DNA of 64,000 nucleotides from Takakia lepidozioides (taxonomy: Eukaryota; Streptophyta; Takakiopsida; Takakiales; Takakiaceae). Where the stretch lies: NCBI GenBank assembly GCA_030704615.1, contig CM060733.1:70370001-70434000 (forward strand). The letters run 5' to 3'. Positions 43,511 through 53,935 of this stretch are shown here, in pieces. Positions within the stretch are counted from its first letter, which is position 1. Each line of letters begins with the position of its first letter. Under the pieces are notes generated by a model. That model was not told the origin of the DNA. It did not search any database and was given only the letters and a program-made list of their open reading frames with translations. The translations under genes were made by a program, and so were the position numbers.

Positions 43511-43790
43511 AAGTTTTGTGGCAAAGCTGGGACTGATTGGGAAGGGGGATTCTACCCAACTGCAATCCATTTCAGCGGGGACTATCCTAGTAAGCCACCC
43601 AAGTGCAAGTTTCCCGCAGGCTTCTTTCACCCGAACCTGTATCCGTCAGGCACAGTGTGCCTCTCTATCCTCAATGAGGACTCTGGGTGGAGACCAGCCA
43701 TCACCGTGAAACAAATTCTGGTTGGCATCCAGGAGCTGCTAGATGCCCCAAATCCAGCTGACCCAGTACAGACTGAAGCGTACAACTATT
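43511..43790 (+). pseudogene. UBC9: Retro-copied SUMO-conjugating enzyme (UBC9/SCE1) fragment, fused to GMP synthetase
   Basis: A clear match to the E2 enzyme that transfers SUMO to substrates: [32 protein letters not shown] (the HPN motif), [18 protein letters not shown] with the catalytic Cys codon at 43658-43660, and [20 protein letters not shown]. The core is intronless and open, and it lies in the same frame as the last GMP-synthetase residues, so an ATG at 43442 could start a 161-codon hybrid. The N-terminal helix (about 50 residues) and the C-terminal helices of a normal UBC9 are missing, so the product could not be a working E2. Confidence 0.9.
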
Positions 43791-43869
43791 CATCCAGGTC
43801 GAGAAGTCACAGGTGGACCAGCTCAAGGTCTGAAACTCCCCCAAGTCTGAAACCTTCCAAGGCTGTTTA

Positions 43870-44160
43870 CAACATGACAAGAAAGCAGCAGAGATATACC
43901 TGCTTACTGGCAAAGAGTCAGTGCTAGGAGCTGCATTTGATCCAGAGCTACACTCTGTACTGGAGCTGGCCAGTGATGCTGAGCTGTTTGAACTATTGAA
44001 CATTCCCTATGGACAAAGCCTGCTGAGCCTGCTGTTGAAGTCAGTGGCGCTAGACGGAGGTGCCATACGGGCTGCTGGTTTGATCAATGGGTGTTGGATC
44101 TTCTTCCTTTGTCCACTCCTTACCTGTGAAGAAGTGCCCTGGTGGAAGCTTGGCAGTTGA
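43870..44160 (+). pseudogene. Third fragment of the chimera, unrecognised protein
   Basis: Immediately after UBC9 a different frame reads [14 protein letters not shown] and [19 protein letters not shown], then ELFELLNIPYGQSLLSLLLK. It is leucine-rich and protein-like, and could be a third copied gene. I do not recognise it with confidence. It decays after about 44080. Confidence 0.4.
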
Positions 44161-45100
44161 TCCAGTTACTAATGGAAGCCCTACCGCAAACAAAGAGTGT
44201 TGCTGAGAGACAAGGAAAGTACCTGGGCAAATCTTTGAACAAGCTGGCACAAGCAGGTGGTGGTCAGGCTGGGGTCCTTTTGTAGATATTCTGTGGGCCT
44301 TTGATGAACAAGTGATCCAACCATACTCTAAGCTCAGGCGTTGAGCAGCCTTACAGGTGAATCTATAGGGTCCCATGGGAACAATTTCTGCAGCTACACA
44401 GGTGTGTTAGTGGCCTAAGAACAGCTTAGAAATGCTTCAGTGCAAGCCCTGGAAATTGTGGGCGTCAATGCCCGTTGCAGGAAAACATGAGAGATGCGAA
44501 TTAGACCGAGTTGATGGAACTTCAAGCTGGTCTTGGCTTTGGATTCCATGCAAAGACGGCCACATCACACAGGCCGCCTGTCCATAAGCCATGAAGGTGC
44601 TGCGCAGTGCATCTGCTCTTGAAATCGCCCACTCGCTGGTTTGTAGTCTCTAGGTCTCGAGGAGGCAGGCCCACGCGCAGAGAAAAGCAAATCGTGTTAC
44701 CCCACCCAACTGAGGTCGAGTGTTGGAATTAACGAGCTCTTGGTGCCTGGAGAATCCTGGAGGGGAACGACCTCGGGAACTCGTAGATAACCTGGGAACA
44801 GGTTGTAATGACAAAAGCGTTTTGGTGGTAAAAAAAAAAAAAACAAAGCCTTTTTGATCTAATTTAAATGTTTAAAGAGCCTGGTTGGTCATATCTTTGT
44901 CAAATGAGCTCCGTTTGACTCAGTTTTTGAGGGGATAGCTGCAGAAAGGGGAAATCTACCTATCTAGACCTGGTTTCTGTTTTTGGGACTCTGCTAAAAA
45001 TCTATGGAATTTTTAGAGTGTGAGTGTGCCATGAAAGATCCACAATCCTGTCTCTAGAACCTGTGCTGGTCTATATTAGAGACAAATCTGTGGATGTACT
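44160..45100. other. Non-coding stretch
   Basis: No gene is seen. An A13 run at about 44830-44842 could be a relic poly(A) tail, but it is 1 kb from the chimera and the link is unproven. Confidence 0.45.
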
Positions 45101-45106
45101 CCTTGT

Positions 45107-45855
45107 ATGGCTGGGGGAAATGAGGACGTCGTTGAAGGGCAGGTCTCTTCTCTTAGCCTGTGTACCAAAGGGGACAAGATTTATGTTTCCCAAGGAACTC
45201 AGACTGATTTGAGTGGAGAACAGTTGGACGAGTTGATTGCATACTGGGAGTCAGGCATTAGCAGTAGACAACAGACTGCTGTAGTTGGCATTGAGGGCCT
45301 CAATATCGCCTTGGACAGTCAGAACTCTGTTGGAGCCAGCAGTTCTGCAGCTGTAGGTGAAATACCAAAGTGGGTGAAAGCTAGGCTTGGAACACAGCCA
45401 AAGACAGCCCCGGGACCAAGGTGTTCAGTCACAAGGCCGTGGTGTACTGGAGCAGAGGAGCAGGAGCTACACAAGTTTGTGCAATCAGACATGGTTGCAG
45501 CCGGATACGCTCTGCACAGGGCAACCATGAGCGGGGTTCATCAGCAATGACATGTTTGTTTGTGCGTGAAGGAGATGCAGTCATTCGCAATGAGGACACC
45601 CGCAACCGTCTCAAAGCTTTCGAGTTGAGAGACTATCAGACCCTACCTTTGTTTTCTTTAGTGTTCAGTGAGCGGGAGATAGGGGAGTATTGCTTTGTCT
45701 CTACCTGGCAGAAAGAGGAGGAGGGTTGGTTAGAGCGAGCTACTGTAGCTTGGGACAAGGTTAGTGGCAGGTTTCTGGACATAGATATACCTCCTACACC
45801 TTACCATCATGCAGAGCGAGGCACTTTGAGAGAAGTCTGGCAGTTGATAGCATAG
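45107..45855 (+). CDS. Hypothetical protein in two overlapping frames
   Basis: The frames 45107-45550 and 45421-45855 join if one base is gained or lost near 45545. Together they would give about 240 residues: an acidic N-terminal part with KGDKIYVSQGTQTDL and VKARLGTQPKTAPGP, then VREGDAVIRNEDTRNRLKAF, EIGEYCFVSTWQKEEEGW and a C-terminal LREVWQLIA. The family is not recognised. It may be the 5' ORF of the retroelement that starts at 46366 or a remnant of something else. Confidence 0.35.
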
Positions 45856-45859
45856 ATCA

Positions 45860-46365
45860 GGATTAGATCTTGCTTGGTCGGGCTTCTATTCTTCCCCTCC
45901 ATCTCTGTACTATTTTCATTACCTTATACTTGTAGTTGCCAAAGCCTCTCTTGGTGGAGGCCAGTCAGTCCGGGGTTTTGGGCTGGGATATTCTGCAGGA
46001 TCAGCATTGCAGCTGGATTTTGGTGTGGGGGTGTTGATGTTTTGATTTCTTGTGTTTGGATCCCCCCAACACCTGCATGCTTGACTGTGCGCCATGTTGG
46101 TTTTGTGTGGGCGCTTGCTTTCATAGGGATTAGGCCGGATTTGATCACCGGTCAATCCTAGAGTATGCTGTCGGTGGTGAGGCTGGAGTGATGACCAGCA
46201 AGACCACCAGTGTTTCTTCTATGGTGAGGCTGGGTTGATGACCAGCCAACCATAGGAGTTCTTGCGGTGGATGCAGGTGCAGGTGCCCTGAGCCATGGGA
46301 TATGACCCTTAGACTGCAACAGGTGCCCACCCGTGTCACTATTAGATTAGTACTAGAGCCTTATA
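45860..46365. other. Non-coding stretch before gag, with a short duplicated phrase
   Basis: GGTGAGGCTGG-GTGATGACCAGC occurs twice (about 46174 and 46222), separated by 48 bp. No primer site of the TGGTATCAGAGC type was found, so an LTR boundary cannot be set. Confidence 0.4.
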
Positions 46366-46439
46366 GTGTCACTGGAGGAGGTGCACATTGTGAGTGTCAT
46401 TACGGAGTTACCCAAGGGTTTTGAGGGGAGTACGGCTAC

Positions 46440-47470
46440 AGGCAGTAACAGTGAGAGTGGGTTCACAAGACGAGGTATTCGGTTCAGACCACCTTCACCG
46501 CCACCCTCAATTACTGTAGAGTCAGACACAGGCTCGGAGGCTTCATCAACAGGTGTGCACTTATTCGCCATTGTTGTGGGACGACATGGAGGAGATGTAT
46601 GGAGCTACCAAGGGGCCTCGTAGGTACTCTGGAGCTGTGGGCACAATCGAGTTGGATGACTTTATCCAGGAGTTCGACAGCTGGTGTGATTTGCAGCAGA
46701 TGCGCAATCCACATCTATTCACCCCATTCATGGCGTGGAAGGGACTGTTCCAGCATTTGGAAGGCCCGCCTATGGACGATTACCACGAGTTCAGGCGAGG
46801 ACATGAAGCAGAGATTGAGGAGTGGAGGATGTATTGGTCACCTGACTACATCTCCATTACTCGAGGCATGACGCGACCAGTAGCTGCATCAGTACCAATA
46901 GCTCCCACTGCCAGCACTAGTAGTGGAGCAGGTAGTGCTGGTACTTCTGCAGGTGGTACCAGTTCAGAAGGTGCTACTACTCCTCCTGCCACAGCTACAA
47001 CACATGTGCCTAGATTCAACCCGGTGGTGGAGTTCTTCCAGGAGTTGCGGAGGAACTACCAAGGTGTACGGACAGAGAAGCTGCGAAGTTTGCAAGACTT
47101 CCAGCGCAAACCCAGTGAGAGCCTGCGAGAGGCGTACACTCGTATGAGGCGCTTGATAAGTGTGACCCAAGGGGTTACTGAAGCTCAGGCAATCCAGTTT
47201 TGGTATGGAATTCTGGACAAGGAGCTCAAGAGAAGGGTGCGAGATGCAACCCTGTTACAAGCAGCCCAACCCACATTAGCAGATGTGTTTCTGCTGGCTG
47301 AGCGGATTGAGCTCAACATGGTGGAGGAACGAGTTGTTACAATTGGATTTGGCAAGGACATGCCTGTACGGGGCACAGCTGTCAGCCCACAAGCACAAGG
47401 GACTGCCCAACAGCGTGGTCAGGGGGGCAAGGTTGCCCAGCCCAAGTTCCATGGAGCTTACAGGGGCCTC
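46440..47470 (+). pseudogene. gag of the methyltransferase-bearing retroelement
   Basis: Starts with a proline/serine-rich acidic segment (RFRPPSPPPSITVESDTGS), shifts frame near 46565, then gives DDFIQEFDSWCDLQQM and FMAWKGLFQHLEG. A low-complexity Ala/Thr/Ser spacer and the typical gag region FNPVVEFFQELRRNYQGV, LRSLQDFQRKPSESLREAY and VTEAQAIQFWYGIL follow. It ends in a glutamine/glycine-rich tail before the zinc knuckles. It would form the particle that packages element RNA. A further frame change near 47465 leads into the knuckles. Confidence 0.75.
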
Positions 47471-47472
47471 AG

Positions 47473-48207
47473 GTGCAAAGGCCCGTGGCATCTTTTGCAG
47501 GCCAACAGCAACCAGGGGTGATATGTTGGACATGTGGAGGACCCCATGTCAAGAGAGATTGCCCAGAGAGTGGCAGAAGGCCGGCACAAGCACAGCCTGC
47601 ACAGTTGCAGTGTGGGCATTGTGGCAAATATGGGCATGGAGATGCCCAGTGTTATGACTTGCATCCTGAGTTGCGCCCAGGCCAGTTCCAAGGGAACAAT
47701 GGTGGCCGGGGGCGAGGTGGACCAGCCCAGAGAGGACGAGGTGGTCGGGCACGAGGTGCAGGCCAAGGGCAAGCTCAACATGGCCAAGGACGCGGAGGTC
47801 AGGGCGTTGATCAAGGCATGGCCAACCGGCTTCAGCAGCTAGAGCAGAGGCTCGCTGCCATGGCTATAGCTCAGGCGGTACCGGCTCCCAGGCGGGATGG
47901 TCCACCTCCTGCTCCTGAGGGAGGAGATATGGGAGGCATGGGATTTATGTGCGGAGCAGCACTACCACTAGAGCAGGTGGAGTCTGCTGCAGCCGTGACT
48001 CGAGGAGCAGCACGAGTTCCTGAGCCACGAGGTGCAGAGGTGGAATTGGATCCACAGCGTGGGGGGCAAGCCGTCAGGCAAGGCTTCCTCAGTCATTCAC
48101 ATTGGCGGAGACTGTGTCGACGCCATCCATGGCACCTAGTTCTCGCCCGACTGTTACCGAGGCGGAGGTTACTATGCCATTGGGGAGAGCTACACGTGCA
48201 GCATTGA
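47473..48207 (+). pseudogene. Zinc-knuckle nucleocapsid region
   Basis: Two CCHC-like knuckles are visible, CWTCGGPHVKRDC and CGHCGKYGHGDAQC. They are followed by an RG-rich stretch (NNGGRGRGGPAQRGRGGRA) and a short coiled segment (RLQQLEQRLAAMAIAQ). This is the RNA-binding nucleocapsid part of gag. The frame breaks near 48080, and the linker to the protease continues in other frames (48102-48620). Confidence 0.8.
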
Positions 48208-48574
48208 CTCCTGCTGCCAAGGCTAGTGCGGCCGTGTGTTGTTGGGGGCAGCCACCTCTGTGTGTCAAGCCCCACTGTTCTCGGCAACCATGATTGCGAC
48301 GCCGGGGGTGAGACCAGCTGCAGTGTTCAGACTAGCAGCAACACTCTGCGAGAGTGGAGGTCACTTCATCTTCTGCGGAGTTAGTGGAAGGTGTAGTGGC
48401 AGAGGGATCCTCGGATTTGAGGGTCAAGACTGCCACGGCAGCGCCCTGGCAAGCTGCAGCTGCCAGGTTGACGGAGCTGCCAGCTAGGCCAGCCTTTGAG
48501 CGCGCCATGGTGACACCTGGAGTTGTCTTGTTAGACAACCAGGGAGGCATTTTCACTTTGAGTGGACCGCAGGC

Positions 48575-49140
48575 AAGAAGTACCGGCCACTGCGGGTCTT
48601 GTTGGACTCAGGAGCTCAGCCACTGATGTTGGGCAGAGCTGCTATTGCAGGTTTGGGCCTCATGGAGGCGGATATGGAGCCTTGTCCTTTCCAGATACAG
48701 ACATCTCTGGGAGGATCAGAGCAGGCTCGGGGCATGACACGGCATCAGTTGGCTATTAGACTGCAGCCGGATCATCCTGTAGATGGCTCAGTGATGCGAG
48801 CCAAGGCCATTGTGACAGACGCGGTCTCTTACGATGTCCTCGTTGGTGGGGCAGTGTTATACCCCATGGGCTTCACCCTGGATTTCTGGGAGGAGTCAGC
48901 ATCCTACAGGCCTGGATGGCAGTCAGGGGATGGTCGCCGTGCACAGCTCCCTGTGACATTCATTGGGGGTATTGCAGCTGCCCAGCGGGGCAAGATGCCA
49001 ACACCTAGCCCCTTCACAGCTGCCGTTAGTTGGCCTGGAGAGTTGCTGGAAGGCAATGTCCATGCAGAGGATGTGCCACCTCCAGCAGAGCAGGATGACA
49101 TGCATGGTCGGCGGAGTTGCCTGCCATGGTTGCTCACACC
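48575..49140 (+). pseudogene. Retropepsin-like protease
   Basis: The active-site motif VLLDSGAQPLMLG (DSGA in place of the usual DTGA) is followed about 75 residues later by SYDVLVGGAVLYPMG, the usual second landmark of retroviral-type proteases. It would process the polyprotein. The frame changes near 48570 and 49140. Confidence 0.75.
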
Positions 49141-49289
49141 CCGTTGTGGGGTACGAGCAAGATTTGCAGCAAGCTGCTGATGGACGGGTGCAACAAGCTT
49201 GGGAAGAAGCTTTTGTACCGTCAGGAGAGGAGGAGAGTGCGGTGATTGCACCAGGGCCACCTCAGTTGTCGCCATTGGACACCACACCT

Positions 49290-50300
49290 CTTGTGTGGCA
49301 GCGGCCGGATGAAGGCATTTGCCTTCTGGACTTGTTTGGCGGGATCAGCACCGGATTGGCTGCTGTGCTACAGGCAGGTGTGCGGGTAAGGCGTTACCTG
49401 TATGTGGAGAGGGATGAGACTGCACGACGCGTCTCACTGCGCCATGTGGCTCAGTTGGTACAGCAGTACCCTGACTTGTTGCCTGTGTCTGCAGTTCGTG
49501 GATACCAACAAGCCTTGCCAGCAGACATTTCCTTGTTGGGGGCGCAAGATTTGGAGCAGGTTGGCTCCATTGATCTGATAGTGGCAGGTTGGCCCTGCCA
49601 AGGGCATTCATCAGCCGGCATGGCAATGGATTGCGAGACTCGAGGACGGGTCTGTTTTGGGAGATGGTGCGGATTTTGCGCTGCTTGCAGCTTCATCAAG
49701 CTGTATCTCCAGCATACATCTTGGAGAATGTACCACTGATGGGTGATTCTCGGGCCAGGGTGATGGCCAGTGTGCATCAAGTCCGGTCGTGGCTTGGGTC
49801 AGCAGTGTTGCTGGATGCAGCTGCAGTGGGGTCACGGGCTCATCGTCCACGACTATGGTGGACTAACTTGATGCCACCCGCACTGCTCAAGCGTGCATTT
49901 GATGGGGTGCAGCGGCCAGCACACCTCACCGTGGATGGCATTTTGGACACAGGAAGGCAGTCTCAACGTGTGAGACACGATGACCGTTCGCCTTTGGCAG
50001 TGGTCAACAGGGTGGGTCAACCACGAGCAGCATTACCTACACTGCTCAGCTTCCCAGGATCCCATGCTTTTCGGGATGGTGGACCTGGCCTCCTGTGGGA
50101 TGCTCAGTTGCAGCAGTTAGTGGAGCCTAATGCCGACGAGCGAGAGCGGGCTATGGGGTTTTCCACTGGGACCACGGCGGTGCCTTCTCTTTCTGAGGCA
50201 TCACGTCGTCAGGTGTTGGGGCAAGCAATGGATCTCAATTGCTTGACCTGGATTGTCAGCTTGGCTATGGCTGAGCAACGTAGAGTGCGGAGTGCACTTC
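49290..50300 (+). pseudogene. Cytosine-5 DNA methyltransferase domain inside the retroelement
   Basis: Transfers a methyl group from SAM to cytosine C5 in DNA. Motif I is LLDLFGGISTGLAAVLQAG (SAM binding), followed by YLYVERDE. Motif IV is IVAGWPCQGHSSAG, with the catalytic Cys in PCQ. After a one-base frame change near 49620 come DSRTGLFWEMVRIL and motif VI, AYILENVPLMGDSRARV. Motif VIII is GSRAHRPRLWW. After a short target-recognition region, motifs IX-X follow: NADERERAMGFSTGT and RRQVLGQAMDLNCLTWIV. The short target region and motif style are closer to DNMT3/DRM-like or bacterial enzymes than to DNMT1. It lies between protease and reverse transcriptase and has no separate promoter that I can see. 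All catalytic motifs survive; only the frameshift kills it. Confidence 0.85.
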
Positions 50301-50381
50301 CCTTGACGGTCTCTCTGCCTACCGAGACGGTACAGGCAGCGAGTGGGGGCGAGCCGGTGAGGACCACGAGGTGTAGACATC

Positions 50382-51118
50382 CATGGCACATGTGGGAGGT
50401 GCTCGAGGTTCAGAGGAGTTGGCAGCGAAGGCAGCTGTGATGGATGAGGTTGGGGATTCTTCTCGGGATGAGGAGGTTCTCAATGATGAGATGATGGGGC
50501 AGGATGAGGCCTTGTCATTGACTGAGCAGGAAGGGGGTACTGCTCAAGAGGTTGCAGCATAGCAACCACGGGACGCGTCCTCTACCTCTAAGCCCACTGG
50601 ACTTAAGGTTGCAGTTACGGAGGACAATTGGGAGCCTGACATTGGACCCATTGTCACCGGAGGAGAGAGACGACGTATACGGCGGTTCCTGAGGGCTTAC
50701 AGGAATTGCTTTGCCTTCAGTTTGAAGGACTTGGGAGCACTGAAGGGTCAAGAGATCCGTATTGAGTTGGCCACTGACACGCCAATCTTTCGGAGACCCT
50801 ATAGATACAGTGACATGGAGAGGTCTTTGATTCAGATGAGGACTCAAGATCTCTGGAGGCAGGTTTGGTGGAGCTCTCTGGTGGGAGAGTATGCTTCAGC
50901 CACAGTGATGCCAGCTAAGAAGGATGTCTATGGCAATTGGACGGAGAGACGTATGTGCGGTGATTACCGGCCTGTAAATCGTCAGACCAAGTCCGATAGG
51001 TATGCCATGCCAACACCAGAGGAGATCTTTGATGCCATTGGGCATTCCAAGGTCTTTAGCACGTTGGATTTACGATCCGGATATCACCAGTTGCCGATCA
51101 AGGAGGCGGATAAGCAAA
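50382..51118 (+). pseudogene. Reverse transcriptase N-terminal half, cut by the assembly gap
   Basis: An acidic linker with a TAG near 50560 leads into a Ty3-type reverse transcriptase: YRNCFAFSLKDLGAL, RIELATDTPIFRRPYRYSD (fingers), SATVMPAKKD, RRMCGDYRPVNRQTKSDRYAMP and motif A in [15 protein letters not shown]. The sequence stops at the run of N, so the YxDD motif, RNase H and integrase are unseen. Confidence 0.9.
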
Positions 51119-51618
51119 NNNNNNNNNNNNNNNNNNNNNNNNNNNNNNNNNNNNNNNNNNNNNNNNNNNNNNNNNNNNNNNNNNNNNNNNNNNNNNNNNN
51201 NNNNNNNNNNNNNNNNNNNNNNNNNNNNNNNNNNNNNNNNNNNNNNNNNNNNNNNNNNNNNNNNNNNNNNNNNNNNNNNNNNNNNNNNNNNNNNNNNNNN
51301 NNNNNNNNNNNNNNNNNNNNNNNNNNNNNNNNNNNNNNNNNNNNNNNNNNNNNNNNNNNNNNNNNNNNNNNNNNNNNNNNNNNNNNNNNNNNNNNNNNNN
51401 NNNNNNNNNNNNNNNNNNNNNNNNNNNNNNNNNNNNNNNNNNNNNNNNNNNNNNNNNNNNNNNNNNNNNNNNNNNNNNNNNNNNNNNNNNNNNNNNNNNN
51501 NNNNNNNNNNNNNNNNNNNNNNNNNNNNNNNNNNNNNNNNNNNNNNNNNNNNNNNNNNNNNNNNNNNNNNNNNNNNNNNNNNNNNNNNNNNNNNNNNNNN
51601 NNNNNNNNNNNNNNNNNN
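51119..51618. other. Assembly gap (500 N)
   Basis: Exactly 500 undetermined bases, probably a placeholder of unknown true length. The left side is a reverse transcriptase and the right side is the middle of a MULE cargo gene. ORFs spanning it are meaningless. Confidence 0.98.
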
Positions 51619-52008
51619 TTCGCAACGCAGCCGAATGTCTCCATACACTGGAAGAGCGGAGTGATCTGCACGTATATAGTTTTCCCCGGTGCCGTCCTCC
51701 CTGGTCCACTGGCAGCAGTTCCAGCGCCAAAGCGAGGCCGTGCGTGATCTATCCGGCATCCCTTTCCAGCTTGGTATATCGAGGTCAACAATTTTCAGGA
51801 CCCACGGACCGCATTGACCCTCGCCCTCACCTCGCTCAAAGCGGTAATAGCCCTCCAGATACTCCATTGCGCGCAAAGACTCTTGCTTGATTCCAGCAGC
51901 GTCTGTGAAAACAGAGAGCCAGACAATGATGTCTCCTGATTCTGGTTTGAACATAGCATAATCGTGCCCATGATAAGGGCAGTCGGCTGGATTTCGGCGG
52001 CACGACAT
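51619..52008 (-). CDS. Unknown cargo protein 2, copy C (C-terminus in the gap)
   Basis: The first 130 residues of a protein almost identical to the one at 15047-15625, from MSCRRNPADCPYHGHDYAM to YGDIRLRCE. The frame is intact up to the run of N. Few differences from the other copy are seen and most look conservative (for example K to R in QWTREDG). Confidence 0.7.
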
Positions 52009-52344
52009 TCTTCAAAAAGAGTCGCGGATTACGCTCAATGACAGCAGCTCACGGATGGAGGAGGAGGACCGCGGTGGCTGGAAAAAGTTCAAGCTAACGC
52101 TGCAATTCCTCACAAACACTCCAGGGCACATTTAAATTTCCCCCCTACAGGATCCTGGACCGATGAAGATTGGCTGCTGCATGAATGTAGCCGTTTCAGT
52201 TTCCTACCCTGCCATGCAAACTATGGGCAGTCACTGCCAGGTGGGCCGATAGCCACTGGACACGACGAAGTCCATCCCCTCTTCGATGTAAATGCGGCGC
52301 CGAATTTCCATCCGGGGGGATGGACTTCGGTGGCAGATCTCAAA

Positions 52345-53122
52345 CTATAACTTGTTGATGAGAAAGATGTATGGCTTCATCCACCGCTGACGTGATGAAC
52401 ACGTTCCACCTCCGTCGGTGGGTACGTGTGACCCAGATGCTCCATTATTGGAGGCCGGACTGCTCTTCCGCTTCGTATCATTTCCAAAATCTAAGGGCTT
52501 CATAGCTGTCCGCAAGGTCATCGGCATCCAAGTCGTCCTCAGGTCCTCCTTTGCAAGGATGCCGTGCTTCCGGAACCGGGACGACTGCCCCTTTGGAGGC
52601 ATCGATTATGCAATGTATTCGGCCACATCGGGAGACATTGTTATCTGGTACACAGATTACACAGAAGATACTGGTTCGATTGTGGAAACATTGGTGGCTT
52701 TTGAGTATATCGTAGGCCACTACGCCTTCGAGCGGGGTGACGATCTTGGTCTAAGGAGTCCGTGGCTCCTGCGCATCCTCGATTCCGATTTTCCCAGCTA
52801 CGACGGTCACCCATGCAGAAGAAGGCGCACTGCTATGCTGTTGCGGTGGAACTGCTGCCACTGGACGTGGGTGGACTCCATCGGAGAGACCTATTCTCCT
52901 CGAGGAGTGCGCTCCTCTTCTCCATTGTATGGGGACATTCGCATTGGTGTGGACGACGAAAACGTGAAGATTTCCATATTCGATGGTGGTATGATTGAAG
53001 GGCAGGACATTGTGGTGAACATCACTAGGGGCGGTACAACGGCTGTAATCGACTTTACATGGAGGAGCCCCATGACTCATGAGCTAGTTCTGAGAGCAGT
53101 CGAAGTCCCATTGACAACGTGA
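52345..53122 (+). CDS. Unknown cargo protein 1, copy C
   Basis: Nearly identical to the protein at 13927-14763 over 234 residues, ending in the same HELVLRAVEVPLTT. Upstream of the first available ATG the similarity continues, but a TGG codon in the other copy is TGA here (near 52386). The long N-terminal form is therefore not made, or the real start is the internal methionine MPCFRNRDDCP near 52558. One run of three bases is missing compared with the other copy (VRKVIGIQ against VRKVVVIGIQ), which keeps frame. The in-frame indel and conservation support coding function. Confidence 0.65.
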
Positions 53123-53584
53123 CTTGTATTCAGTAGGCACAGGGCTCAAGATTTGATGCACAATCAGCACAGTAGACGTGCTTCAAATGCAATTCATGTG
53201 GATCAATAAAAACCTCATTGTGCCCTCTTTTTATTCTATTCTGTGTCCATCGTTCCGAGAATGCGTCATTGCTCATTTCGTTTGGGATTGGGAGTGTGGG
53301 TGGATTTTGCAAATGGCTGGTAGGCTGAAATGGGCCCCCATTGTACAGAGCAGTACCACCCTACCATTCGCGAAACATTGCCTTTCAATATATAATTCTA
53401 AATAACATTGCCGAACCTCCTTCATCGGGAGGTCCTTCTCCCCCTATGACCGTGGCACCCTAAACCCTATTCCCGCGGACACTCATTTCCAGAAAATAGT
53501 GCTGCTCATGTTTTTTTCCACACTTACGACTCTGCTCATGGCTCATGCCGCTCATGGCTCATGGCTCATGAAATAGCAGCCCCC

Positions 53585-53935
53585 CTTTGGATCTCTGATA
53601 ACACAGCTAATCAAGCCTCAAGATTTCTCGCAAGAGGCAAAAGCAATGCAGAACAACTGAATGTCTGCATTGACATTCAACAAACTGAAGTGAGGAACCC
53701 TCACTGTAAACTCTATGGACATTACAAAAACTTACATAACTCTGAGGACCTCTCAACAACTCTGGATGTGAATGTCGTCAACGCCATTTAGGGACATTAT
53801 CAATTCTAATCATGGACACTATAATTACACCATAAGCTCCTAATCCCGGTGAATTCAAATTCTCGCTTAAGAATGACTCAGACAAAGAAGTGAATGTCGT
53901 CAACGACATTCAATTTGGATCTATGATTACAATCC
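53585..53935. other. Non-coding stretch between MULE copy C and element B
   Basis: No credible gene. The phrase GAATGTCGTCAACG-CATT occurs twice (about 53770 and 53892), the second directly before TTTGGATCTATGATTACAAT, which resembles the sequence right after the MULE end (CTTTGGATCTCTGATAACA). Confidence 0.5.

Larger units (their letters stand above)
46366..51118 (+). mobile_element. Ty3-type retroelement carrying a cytosine-5 DNA methyltransferase, decayed
   Basis: The order on the plus strand is gag, zinc knuckles, protease, cytosine-5 methyltransferase, reverse transcriptase (up to the assembly gap). All parts run in one direction but the frame changes at least five times, so this copy is dead or the assembly has small errors. 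LTRs, RNase H and integrase are not visible. A related fragment is at 8172-8756. From memory, methyltransferase-bearing retrotransposons have been reported in charophyte algae and in dinoflagellates, so this fits a known but rare class. Confidence 0.75.
51619..53584 (-). mobile_element. Giant MULE family, copy C (left end, inverted)
   Basis: An inverted near-identical copy of 13464 to about 15433. It includes both divergent cargo genes, the shared upstream region and the terminal sequence, which ends with CTCATGAAATAGCAGCCCCC at 53584. The next nine bases, CTTTGGATC, are the presumed target duplication. The rest of the element is lost at the assembly gap. Confidence 0.8.

Noticed and set aside
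43278-43630. Minus-strand frames opposite the GMP synthetase/UBC9 chimera
   Set aside because: They are antisense shadows of the copied genes.
45874-46161. Hydrophobic 95-codon frame that could suggest a membrane protein
   Set aside because: Overlaps other frames, has no start context or neighbour support, and lies in sequence that resembles a retroelement leader.
51070-52008. Open frames crossing the run of N
   Set aside because: The gap makes them artificial; only the parts outside the N run are informative.
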